From the NCBI GenBank assembly GCA_963759955.1, contig CAVXCA010000077.1, positions 1 to 64,000 on the forward strand: a DNA stretch of 64,000 nt. The letters are read 5' to 3'. The DNA comes from Roseiarcus sp963759955 (GTDB taxonomy: Bacteria; Pseudomonadota; Alphaproteobacteria; Rhizobiales; Beijerinckiaceae). Under the pieces are notes generated by a model. It did not search any database and was not told where the DNA came from. It saw only the letters and a list, made by a program, of their open reading frames with translations. Position numbers and translations under genes: made by a program. This document shows positions 7,039-14,580 of this stretch, one piece after another (position 1 is the first letter of the stretch; the number at the start of each line of letters is the position of its first letter).

Positions 7039-8022
7039 GTGAACGTCATGATGAATCGATTTGGCGTGCCTATCGGCGCCGGCCTTTCCTCGGCGCTGCT
7101 GTTCGTCGTCACCGTGAAGGGGACGGCGCTCGCGATGGCGCTCGCCTATCTCGCGCCGCTGCCGATCATGATCGCGGCTCTCGGCTGGGGCGCCTTCAGC
7201 GGCGCGTTGGCGTGCATCGTCGCCTGCGCTTGCGTCGCAGCCGTCGTCGAGCCGCTTTCCGGCGTTTTGTTTGCGCTGACCATCGCCCTGCCCGGCTGGG
7301 CGCTCGCTTCCTTCGCGAGCCTGCCGGAGCGCCGCCTTCCCTGGCGCAAGGACGCGCCGCCGTCGGAATGGATGTCGGTCGGCGCGATCCTGACGCTCGC
7401 CGCCGCGTTCGGCGCGCTGATCAGCCTGGGCGCGCTCGTCGCGTTGATCGTGGTCTACGGCGGTTACGAAAAGGGCTTGCAGTCCTTCGCCGACGCGCTT
7501 CAACCCGCGATCGAGGAGGCGACCGGCGGCGCCGGGTTGTTGCCCGAGGGCGAGAGCGCCAACGAGTTCGCGCTAAGCGTGGTGCGCCTTTCGCCCGCCG
7601 CGATCGCGGGGTCGACGCTGCTGATGTTCTGCGTCAATCTTTACGCCGCCGCGCGCTCGGCGGGCCTGTCCCACCGTCTGCGCCGGCCGTGGCCCGACAT
7701 CCCCAGCTCCTTGGTCCTGCCGGCGCCGTTGGCCGCCCTCGCCCTCGCCTCGCTGGCGCCGGCCTTCGCCCTGCCGGCGCCCGCCAGCCAATTCGCCTGG
7801 ATCGTCGCGGGCGCCCTCGGCGCCGCCTTCGTCCTGCAGGGCCTCGCCGTGCTGCACGCGCTGTCGCGCGGCCTGCCGATGCGTCCCTGGTTGCTCGCGG
7901 CGCTCTATTTTTGTTGCTTCATCCGCTCGAACTGGACCCTGCCGGCGATCGCGATCATCGGCCTGATCGAGAGCTTCGCGGCGTTGCGCGCTCGCGCGGC
8001 GGCGAGCAAATCGAAAATCTGA
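7039..8022 (+). CDS. DUF2232 polytopic membrane protein
   Basis: This protein of about 325 residues has eight or so hydrophobic helices. Its position between rpsR and rplI is typical of Hyphomicrobiales and identifies it as the DUF2232 membrane protein, whose function is unknown. The frame can start at GTG 7039 or at the ATGs at 7048 and 7051, and ribosome-binding sites do not separate them. The segment PEWMSV-like PSEWMSVGAILTLAAAFG marks a conserved membrane helix. The last helix ends in IIGLIESFAALRARAA, just before the rplI leader. Confidence 0.87.
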   Translation: MNVMMNRFGVPIGAGLSSALLFVVTVKGTALAMALAYLAPLPIMIAALGWGAFSGALACIVACACVAAVVEPLSGVLFALTIALPGWALASFASLPERRLPWRKDAPPSEWMSVGAILTLAAAFGALISLGALVALIVVYGGYEKGLQSFADALQPAIEEATGGAGLLPEGESANEFALSVVRLSPAAIAGSTLLMFCVNLYAAARSAGLSHRLRRPWPDIPSSLVLPAPLAALALASLAPAFALPAPASQFAWIVAGALGAAFVLQGLAVLHALSRGLPMRPWLLAALYFCCFIRSNWTLPAIAIIGLIESFAALRARAAASKSKI

Positions 8023-8054
8023 ACCTCAATCCCGTCAATCGAAGGAGACAAGCC

Positions 8055-8630
8055 ATGGAAGTCATTTTGTTGGAGCGCGTCGGCAAACTCGGCCATATGG
8101 GCGACACGGTGCGCGTCAAGGACGGATTCGCCCGCAATTTCCTGCTGCCGCGCGGCAAGGCCTTGCGCGCCACCGAGGCGAACAAGAAGAAGTTCGAGAG
8201 CCAGCGCGCCGAGCTTGAGGCCCGCAACTTCGAACTCAAGAGCGACGCCGCCGAAAAGTCGGCCATCCTCGACGGCAAGAGCTTCATCATCATTCGCCAG
8301 GCCGGCGAAACCGGGCAGCTCTACGGGTCGGTGTCGGCTCGCGACATCGCGGAGGCGATCACCGCCGCAGGTTTCCCGACCCATCGCAACCACATCTCGC
8401 TGTTGCACCCGATCAAGGCGCTCGGCCTGCACAAGACGCCCGTCCATCTCCACCCCGAGGTCGAGGCCTTCGTGACGATCAACGTCGCGCGCTCGCCCGA
8501 ACAGGCGGAACGTCAGGCCAAGGGCGAGGATCTCACGGTGCGCGAGGAAGCCTCGATGGACGATCTCGGCCTCGAGGTCGGCAAGGCGCTGGCCGAGGCC
8601 GGCCCCGGAGAGAGCTTGGCGCGCGAATAA
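8055..8630 (+). CDS. rplI: 50S ribosomal protein L9 (bL9)
   Basis: bL9 binds 23S rRNA and projects from the large subunit, helping keep the reading frame. The 191-residue protein begins MEVILLERVGKLGHMGDTV and has KDGFARNFLLPRGKA, the N-terminal rRNA-binding domain. A central helix follows and then the C-terminal domain with GQLYGSVSARDIAEAI and HPEVEAFVTINV. A tail of about 40 acidic residues extends beyond the usual ~150-residue length, as in other alphaproteobacteria. AAGGAG lies 8 bases before the ATG. It ends the operon. Confidence 0.97.
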   Translation: MEVILLERVGKLGHMGDTVRVKDGFARNFLLPRGKALRATEANKKKFESQRAELEARNFELKSDAAEKSAILDGKSFIIIRQAGETGQLYGSVSARDIAEAITAAGFPTHRNHISLLHPIKALGLHKTPVHLHPEVEAFVTINVARSPEQAERQAKGEDLTVREEASMDDLGLEVGKALAEAGPGESLARE

Positions 8631-8646
8631 AGCGCGCCTTCGCGGC

Positions 8647-9654
8647 TCAGGCGAACCGGAATTCGCTGACGTGGCGGTATTCGCTCTCGGGTCTAAGGAC
8701 GCAAGGGCTGAAATGGCGCCGGTTGGGCGAATCCGGGAACGCCTGCGGCTCCAGGCAAAGACCGGCGTACGGGCCGTAGTGGGCGCCGTCGAGGCCCGGC
8801 GCCGGGCAAGCGAGCTTGGCGGCGTCGTAGACCTGCACGCCGGGCTCGGTGCTGTGCAGCTCCAACGTCAGGCCGTTCCGCGGCGAGCGCAGCTTGGCGA
8901 TCGGCGCCAGCCCGGTTTCGTCGGGCATGTGCGAGGCGACGAAATTCGTGTCGTAATCCTGGCCCGCGGCGTTGCGGATCGGGCGCGCCTGACGAAAGTC
9001 GAACGGCGTGCCCGCGACCGAACGAATTTCGCCGGTGGGGATCAGCTCGGCGTCGGTCGGCGTGTAGAAGTCGCCGACCAGCGTCAGTTCGTGGTCGCGC
9101 ACGTCGCTTGAGCCGTCGAGATTGAAATAGGCGTGCTGGGTGAGGTTGACGATCGTCGGTCGATCGCAGCGCGCGCTGAGCTCGACGCGCAGGATCGCGG
9201 GCTCCAGCAGCCGGTAGACGCAAGTCGCGGTCAAGGCGCCGGGAAAGCCGGCCTCGCCGTCGGGCGATTCGTGAACGAGCGTCACCGAGCCCGAATCGTG
9301 GCTGCCTAATTTCCATATTTTCCGGCCAAAGCCGTTCGAACCGCCGTGCAGCGTGTGCTTTTCGCCGGCCTTGCGCTCCAGCTCGTAAACCGTTCCGTCC
9401 AAGGCGAAGCGACCGTTGGCGATGCGATTGGCGAAACGGCCGGGGACGGCGCCGAAACTCGGGGAATAGGCGAGATAGTCCTCGATCGAATTGAGCCCCA
9501 GCGTCACCCGCTGCGGGCCGTGCGCCGAGGGCACGACGAGATCGCGCAGCACCGCGCCCCAATTGAGGATCTTCGCGCTCGCCCCCGCCTTCGAGGCGAT
9601 GGCGACCTCGACGACGGCGGCCTCGCCGATCTCTCCGAACAGATGCACGCTCAT
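8647..9654 (-). CDS. galM: aldose 1-epimerase (galactose mutarotase)
   Basis: GalM interconverts the alpha and beta anomers of hexoses, mainly galactose. The 335-residue protein has the galactose mutarotase fold: LNWGAVLRDLVVP, the substrate-site segment GAVPGRFANRIANGRF, HTLHGGSNGFGRKIW, the catalytic-His region NLTQHAYFNLDGS, and GVQVYDAAK with CLEPQAFPDSPN near the end. I start at MSVHLFGEI because GGGGGA lies before that ATG, although the frame is open further upstream. It is convergent with rplI. No other galactose genes are near. Confidence 0.92.
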   Translation of the reverse strand: MSVHLFGEIGEAAVVEVAIASKAGASAKILNWGAVLRDLVVPSAHGPQRVTLGLNSIEDYLAYSPSFGAVPGRFANRIANGRFALDGTVYELERKAGEKHTLHGGSNGFGRKIWKLGSHDSGSVTLVHESPDGEAGFPGALTATCVYRLLEPAILRVELSARCDRPTIVNLTQHAYFNLDGSSDVRDHELTLVGDFYTPTDAELIPTGEIRSVAGTPFDFRQARPIRNAAGQDYDTNFVASHMPDETGLAPIAKLRSPRNGLTLELHSTEPGVQVYDAAKLACPAPGLDGAHYGPYAGLCLEPQAFPDSPNRRHFSPCVLRPESEYRHVSEFRFA

Positions 9655-9750
9655 GAGATCCCCCACTCGCGGGCCGGCCCCGCGCCATTCAATGCCCGAA
9701 GCGTCGCTCGTCGTCAAAGCGGCCGACGCTATCCTTGTCACGTCGGCTCG

Positions 9751-10392
9751 TCACGCAAGATGATCCCGCACGGCCGCGAACACCGCGCGAAACATCGGCG
9801 CCGTCAGCACGCCAGTGTTCGTATTATAGCGCGAGCAATGATAGCTATCGAACAGCGCGACGTCCGCGCCCGCGACAAGATGGCGCGCGCCGTGGCCGAA
9901 CGGAAACGCGGCGAGGCGCAGGCCGAACGCGCGCAGCACGCTGTCGTGGGCGATCCGCCCCAGCGCGACGATCGCCTTCAGGCGCGGCAAGCTGCGGATC
10001 GCGCCCGAGAGATAGGGCCGGCACGCGGCGATTTCGGCGGGCGTCGGCTTGTTCTCGGGGGGAACGCAACGCACCGCGTTGGCGATCGCGCAGTCGCGTA
10101 GGGTCAGCCCGTCGTCGGGCCGCCGGTCGTAGACGCCGCGCGCGAAATCGAAATCGAGCAGCGTCGCGTAGAGAAGATCGCCGGCGTAGTCGCCGGTGAA
10201 CGGCCGTCCGGTGCGATTGGCGCCGCGCAAGCCCGGCGCCAGCCCGACGACGAGCAAGCGCGCGTCGCGATCGCCGAACAATTCGACCGGCGCGTTGCTC
10301 CACTCGGGATAGGCGGCGCGATTGGCCGCGCGAAATTGCGCCAACCGTGCGCACGCTCGGCAATCCGCGGGGGGGCTGGCGTCGAAAGCCAC
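9751..10392 (-). CDS. uracil-DNA glycosylase, family 5 (UDGb)
   Basis: This 213-residue enzyme removes uracil and related deaminated bases from DNA. It has the family 5 signature GLAPGLRGANRTGRPFTGD at residues 50-68 and HCSRYNTNTGVLT near 183, which match motifs A and B of UDGb. Cysteines at 11, 14, 109 and 124 are placed to hold the 4Fe-4S cluster of this family. Motif A reads GLAPG where many members have GLAPA. The next gene upstream on the same strand is the NYN-domain protein, 17 bp away, so the two may be co-transcribed. Confidence 0.9.
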   Translation of the reverse strand: MAFDASPPADCRACARLAQFRAANRAAYPEWSNAPVELFGDRDARLLVVGLAPGLRGANRTGRPFTGDYAGDLLYATLLDFDFARGVYDRRPDDGLTLRDCAIANAVRCVPPENKPTPAEIAACRPYLSGAIRSLPRLKAIVALGRIAHDSVLRAFGLRLAAFPFGHGARHLVAGADVALFDSYHCSRYNTNTGVLTAPMFRAVFAAVRDHLA

Positions 10393-10409
10393 GGCGCGCG
10401 CTTACCCGT

Positions 10410-11024
10410 TCATTCGCGCCCGACATCGTCGACGGGCTGCTGGGCCGGAGCGAACGCGCCTTGGCTGCGCCGGGGTTCGCCGAGGCGCGCCGCCCGCTCG
10501 CCGGGATCGCGCCCGATGCGCGCCATCAGTTGCGTCAGGTCGGTGAATTCGTCGGCTTGACGGCGCAGTTCGTCGGCCACCATCGGCGGCTGGGTCGCGA
10601 CCGTCGAGATGACGGTGACGCGCACCCCCTGGCGCTGCACCGCCTCGACCAGCGACCGGAAGTCGCCGTCGCCGGAGAACAGCACCATATGGTCGATGTG
10701 CGCCGCCATCTCCATCGCGGTGACCGCGAGCTCGATATCCATGTTGCCTTTGATCTTCCGCCGTCCCGCCGAATCGACGAATTCCTTCGTCGGTTTGGTG
10801 ACGACCGAATAGCCGTTGTAATCGAGCCAGTCGACCAGCGGCCGGATCGACGAATACTCCTGATCGTCGACTAAGGCAGTGTAATAGAACGCGCGGATAA
10901 GCCGTCCTCTGGCTTGGAATTCTTTCAAAAGACGTTTGTAATCGATATCAAAACCGAGCGACTTCGCGCTCGCGTAGAGATTCGCGCCGTCGATGAAAAG
11001 TGCGATGCGTTCCTGATCCGACAT
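10410..11024 (-). CDS. NYN domain protein (LabA/DUF88 family)
   Basis: This 204-residue protein has the NYN (PIN-like) nuclease fold of the LabA-like group: IALFIDGANLY near the N-terminus with the first metal-binding Asp, KPTKEFVDSAGRRKIKGNMD in the middle, and MVLFSGDGDFRSLVEAV holding the SGDGDF acidic motif. NYN proteins are predicted or shown RNases. The C-terminal 30 residues are low-complexity and end in QQPVDDVGRE. The start at MSDQERIAL is preferred because all upstream codons lack family similarity. No strong ribosome-binding site precedes it. Confidence 0.88.
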   Translation of the reverse strand: MSDQERIALFIDGANLYASAKSLGFDIDYKRLLKEFQARGRLIRAFYYTALVDDQEYSSIRPLVDWLDYNGYSVVTKPTKEFVDSAGRRKIKGNMDIELAVTAMEMAAHIDHMVLFSGDGDFRSLVEAVQRQGVRVTVISTVATQPPMVADELRRQADEFTDLTQLMARIGRDPGERAARLGEPRRSQGAFAPAQQPVDDVGRE

Positions 11025-11387
11025 GGTCTTGATCGTTTCGTGGCTGGAAAGATTTTGAAACTCAACAACAATTCTAAGATAGATGGTCGCGCGCGCCGCG
11101 CAACCTCGCGGCGGAAAAAAGTCTGCGGAGCGGCGCCCGCTCGACGCCGGACCCGCCCGACAAGGAAGCACGCCGCCAATTAATTTTCGGCTATCGGCGC
11201 TTCATGACGAGCCGGAATATTTTGTCGAGAACGTTGCGCGCGCGGCTTCGGCCCATCGCCGCTTCGTTGTGCGAGGTTTCCGCCTGCGCTATGGCTTGGC
11301 CCTTATCGCCCGGCGGCGTCCGCTCGCACGGCGAGGACGATGGTTCGCGCTTTGCGTAGGACGACACGAGGCCAAGGGGGACGTTCG
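11025..11387. other. divergent intergenic region
   Basis: This 363-bp gap lies between the divergent NYN-domain gene and the FAH-family gene. The first ~60 bp next to the NYN gene are clearly A+T-richer than the surroundings and probably hold its promoter. I see no gene, terminator or clear operator in the rest. Confidence 0.4.
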
Positions 11388-12245
11388 ATGAAGCTTGTTC
11401 GTTATGGAAAGCCGGGCAAGGAAAAGCCGGGCGTGATCGACGCCGCCGGCAAGCTTCGCGACTTGAGCGAAATCATCGCCGACATCGACGGCGAGACGCT
11501 TTCGCCGCGCGTGCTTGCGCGGCTCGCCAAGATCAAGCCGGAGGCGCTGCCGGCGGTGCGCGGCAAGCCGCGGCTCGGCGCTTGCGTCGGCAAAGTCGGC
11601 AATTTCCTCGCCGTCGGCCTGAATTACGCCGACCACGCCGCCGAGTCGGGCATGCCGATCCCCAAAGAACCGATCCTATTCTCCAAGGCGCCCTCGTGCA
11701 TCGTCGGCCCTTACGACGACGTGACGATCCCCAAGGGATCGGAAAAGACCGACTGGGAAGTCGAACTCGCCGTCGTCATCGGCTCGCGCGCGAGCTACGT
11801 CAGCGAGCGCGACGCGCTCGCGCACGTCGCCGGCTATTGCGTCTGCAACGACGTCTCCGAGCGCGCCTACCAGCTCGAGCGCGGCGGCGGGCAATGGATC
11901 AAGGGCAAGGGCTGCCCGACCTTCGGGCCGCTCGGGCCGTGGCTCGTCACCGCCGACGAAATTCCCAACCCGCAGAAGCTCGATATGTGGCTCGACGTCA
12001 ACGGCGAACGGATGCAGGTCGGCTCGACCGCGACGATGATCTTCGGGGTCAAGGCGCTCGTCTCGCACGCCTCGCAGTTCATGATCCTCGAACCGGGCGA
12101 CGTCATCACCACCGGCACCCCGCCGGGCGTCGGCATGGGCAAGAAGCCGCCGCGGTTCCTGCGCGCCGGCGACACCATCTCGCTCGGCATCGACGGCTTG
12201 GGACAGCAGGCGCAGCGCGTGATCGCCTGGACGCGGGGCGGCTGA
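11388..12245 (+). CDS. fumarylacetoacetate hydrolase (FAH) family protein
   Basis: This 285-residue protein has the FAH fold used for hydrolysis or decarboxylation of acylpyruvates and related diketo acids. Visible motifs are VGLNYADHAAESG, LFSKAPSCIVGPYDDV, the metal-binding KTDWEVELAVVIG, VCNDVSERAYQ, KGKGCPTFGPLGPWLVT and GDVITTGTPPGVGMG. Together they match the 2-hydroxyhepta-diene-dioate isomerase/ureidoglycolate lyase group. The real substrate is unknown. AAGGGGG lies 8-14 bases before the ATG. A small membrane protein gene follows after 14 bp and is probably co-transcribed. Confidence 0.9.
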   Translation: MKLVRYGKPGKEKPGVIDAAGKLRDLSEIIADIDGETLSPRVLARLAKIKPEALPAVRGKPRLGACVGKVGNFLAVGLNYADHAAESGMPIPKEPILFSKAPSCIVGPYDDVTIPKGSEKTDWEVELAVVIGSRASYVSERDALAHVAGYCVCNDVSERAYQLERGGGQWIKGKGCPTFGPLGPWLVTADEIPNPQKLDMWLDVNGERMQVGSTATMIFGVKALVSHASQFMILEPGDVITTGTPPGVGMGKKPPRFLRAGDTISLGIDGLGQQAQRVIAWTRGG

Positions 12246-12259
12246 ACTTGCTGAAGGCG

Positions 12260-12592
12260 ATGAAATCGGCGATCGGCGCGATTTTCGCCGCGCTTTACGC
12301 CGCGGCGTTCGGCGCGGCCTATGTCGACTACCTCGGCAAGGCCGGGCAATGGTTCGCCGACATTTGGCTGGTTTTCGTCGCCCTGCCCTTCACCGTGACG
12401 ATGCGATGGCTCGCCGGCGGCTCCTACGACTTCTCGGGCGACGCGACGGCGAAAGTCGCCGCCGCCGCGGCGTTCTGCTGTGCGCTGGCCTATGTCGCCG
12501 GCGGCCTCGTCGAAGCCGTCGTCCGCGCCGGTTTCCGTTTTGCCACAAGGCGTTGGCGCGTCCCTTCTCCCCGTTCACGGGGAGAAGGTTAG
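12260..12592 (+). CDS. small membrane protein, C-terminus formed by a dispersed repeat
   Basis: This 110-residue protein has about three hydrophobic helices (IGAIFAALYAAAFGAAYVDYL, WLVFVALPFTVTMRWL, and a long Ala-rich segment ending near residue 95). No family is recognised. The last ten residues (VPSPRSRGEG) are encoded by the first arm of a palindromic repeat at 12563-12588, so the original stop codon was probably elsewhere. An in-frame TTG at 12248 is an alternative start. The start and the tail are both uncertain, but the hydrophobic pattern supports a real gene. Confidence 0.6.
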   Translation: MKSAIGAIFAALYAAAFGAAYVDYLGKAGQWFADIWLVFVALPFTVTMRWLAGGSYDFSGDATAKVAAAAAFCCALAYVAGGLVEAVVRAGFRFATRRWRVPSPRSRGEG

Positions 12593-12720
12593 GATGAGGG
12601 GCCGGGGGATGAGCCGCAACGGAGCGGACAATCGCCCGGCCCCTCACCCTGCCTCTCCCCGCGAAGGGCGTTTGGAAGAACGCCCGTTCTGCGAACGGGC
12701 TATGCCGGGGAGAGGAGGGC
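12563..12720. repeat. dispersed palindromic repeat, copy 1
   Basis: A perfect 10-bp hairpin (CCTTCTCCCC / GGGGAGAAGG, 12563-12588) is followed by GGATGAGGG. Then comes a second palindrome whose arms CCTCTCCCC (12652-12660) and GGGGAGAGG (12707-12715) enclose further short inverted repeats. The same words (ccctcaccc, cctctccc, cccttctccc, gggagaagg, ggatgaggg) occur again at 55463-55558. It is a multicopy intergenic element of REP-like form. Confidence 0.7.
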
Positions 12721-12747
12721 ATCGCTTGCGCAAATAGACAGCGCGCT

Positions 12748-13671
12748 CTAAAGCCCCAGCATCAACCCAAGGTTCTGCACCGCCGCGCCCGAAGCGCCCT
12801 TGCCGAGATTGTCGAGCTTGGCGACCAGCACCGCCTGCCGCCGCGCCTCGTTGGCGTAGACGTGGATCAGCAAGTCGTTGGTTCCGTTGAGCGATTCCGG
12901 CTCCAGGCGAAGCTGCCCGACGGACTCCTCGGCGCTCGCGACGCTGACGTGGCGCTGCCCGCGATAATGCTCGGCGAGCGCGGCGCGAAGGTCGGCGCCG
13001 CTCGGCTTGCCGGCGAGCGCGTCGAGCTGCAGCGGCACGCTGACGAGCATCCCCTGGCGGAAATTGCCGACGCTGGGGACGAACAGCGGGCGCGAGGCGA
13101 GCCCCGAATAAAGCTGGATTTCCGGCACGTGCTTGTGCTCGAGGCCGAGCGCGTAGAGCTCGAAGGCCGGCGCGCGGCCGCTCTCGTAGGCCTCGATCAT
13201 CGCCTTGCCGCCGCCCGAGTAGCCGCTGACCGACTGAATCGTGATCGGCGCGTCCCTGGGGATGAGGCCGGCGGCGGTCAGCGGGCGCAACAGCGCCACC
13301 GCGCCTGTGGCGTGGCAGCCGGGATTGGTCACCTTGCGCGCACGCGCGATCGCCTCGCGCTGCCCGTCGATCAGCTCGGCAAAGCCGTAGGTCCAGCCCG
13401 GCGCAACGCGATGCGCCGAGGAGGCGTCGATGACGCGCGGCGCCCTGTCGCCGAGCCCGTCGATCAGCGCCGCAGCCTCCTTGGCCGCTTCGTCCGGCAG
13501 GCACAGGATGACGACGTCGACCTCCGCCATCAGGCGCAGCTTGGCTTCCTTGTCCTTGCGTTGTTCGGCCGGAAGGCCGCGCAGCGCGACGCCTTTGAGA
13601 TCGGCGAGCTTGTCGCGGATTTGCAAGCCGGTCGTTCCGGCTTCGCCGTCTATGAAAATCGTGGCTGTCAT
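12748..13671 (-). CDS. argC: N-acetyl-gamma-glutamyl-phosphate reductase, type 2
   Basis: ArgC reduces N-acetylglutamyl phosphate to the semialdehyde, the third step of arginine synthesis, using NADPH. The 307-residue length is that of the short type 2 enzyme. Visible are the nucleotide-binding start TIFIDGEAGTTGLQI, the DASSAHRVAPGW segment, the catalytic Cys119 in KVTNPGCHATGAVALLRPL, and SGYSGGGKAMIEAYE. In related genomes argC follows rplM-rpsI on the same strand. Here it is on that strand but about 2.7 kb further on, separated by the HD/YwgA module. Confidence 0.96.
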   Translation of the reverse strand: MTATIFIDGEAGTTGLQIRDKLADLKGVALRGLPAEQRKDKEAKLRLMAEVDVVILCLPDEAAKEAAALIDGLGDRAPRVIDASSAHRVAPGWTYGFAELIDGQREAIARARKVTNPGCHATGAVALLRPLTAAGLIPRDAPITIQSVSGYSGGGKAMIEAYESGRAPAFELYALGLEHKHVPEIQLYSGLASRPLFVPSVGNFRQGMLVSVPLQLDALAGKPSGADLRAALAEHYRGQRHVSVASAEESVGQLRLEPESLNGTNDLLIHVYANEARRQAVLVAKLDNLGKGASGAAVQNLGLMLGL

Positions 13672-14064
13672 GATCGTCTCGGAAGATTGGTCAACGCGGC
13701 GTCGCGCGGCCCGGGGGCCTCGCGGAGAAAAAGCGGTCAGCGTCGGCGGAGTCGAGCGGCGATCATGGGGCGTTCTTGCGACATCGGCGCGACGGCGTCA
13801 AGGCGGGGTGACGCGCCGATGCGCGTTTAGAGATTCCGCAAATGGCGGAAAGCGCACTTGCGAGGAGCGCCCAGACAACCTGTTAGACGCAAAGCGGACA
13901 ATCACCGATCCGGACCGGAGAAGCGCTTGACCTATCGGCGCCGCACAAGGAAAGGAAATCGAGGCTCACCAAGAGTCGAGCGCCGCGCTTCGTACCGCAA
14001 GCACGGCGCACCAAATTGCGCCAACTAGGACGTACTCGCAATTATGTCGGGGGCTCGATGTCCG
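13672..14064. other. gap upstream of argC
   Basis: This 393-bp stretch between argC and the YwgA-like gene contains no convincing coding frame. It has to supply the argC promoter, because the module upstream interrupts the usual rpsI-argC order. I see no terminator with a T-run and no clear repeat at the junction. Confidence 0.4.
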
Positions 14065-14580
14065 TCATATCGCGGGAAGCGAGCAAGGAGTCGGTATTTG
14101 CTGAAGTCGCCGATACAGCTGCTTCGACCGTTCGAGCCGCCCGCTTTCCGCCTTTTCTGGCTTTCGTCGCGCTGTCTCAACCCACGGATCAGGAAACCCC
14201 TCGTTTGCCAAGAAGGCGGCGGTCGCTGCCAGTTCAAGCTCCACAGCGTCGGCGTTCACCATTTCCTGCGCGAGACGGATACGAGCAGGATCCGTGGAGG
14301 GGTCGGTGCGCATCTCCGTATAAAAGGTCGAATACTGGCCGCCCCAGTTCGCGACGGTCTCATTTTCGATGACAAGTTGCAAGGCGGCAGCGTGCTGCGT
14401 GGCAGCAGCAAGCAGCTCGGAGTACGGACCATAATGCTTATACCGGAAGGGAAAACCCGAGCCGACGCCGGCCACTTCGAGAAAGAAGCCGATCTTTTGG
14501 AGTTTCGTGCGTCCAACGATGTAGCCTCCTGCATCGCGAACGATTGCGGCGGCTCGATGTGCGTAATCTATGCCGGCCAT
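14065..14580 (-). CDS. YwgA-like partner of the HD phosphohydrolase
   Basis: This 171-residue protein has a helical start followed by VGRTKLQKIGFFLE (about residues 22-35) and FRYKHYGPYSELLAAA, which is the layout of the YwgA/DUF4065 (Panacea-type) group. In Bacillus a YwgA gene likewise neighbours the HD-domain gene ywfO. The ATG overlaps the end of the upstream HD gene by 13 bp, and GGGGAT precedes it inside that gene, so the two are translationally coupled. Panacea domains are known as antitoxin modules in some systems. Whether this protein controls the HD enzyme is an inference. Confidence 0.7.
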   Translation of the reverse strand: MAGIDYAHRAAAIVRDAGGYIVGRTKLQKIGFFLEVAGVGSGFPFRYKHYGPYSELLAAATQHAAALQLVIENETVANWGGQYSTFYTEMRTDPSTDPARIRLAQEMVNADAVELELAATAAFLANEGFPDPWVETARRKPEKAESGRLERSKQLYRRLQQIPTPCSLPAI

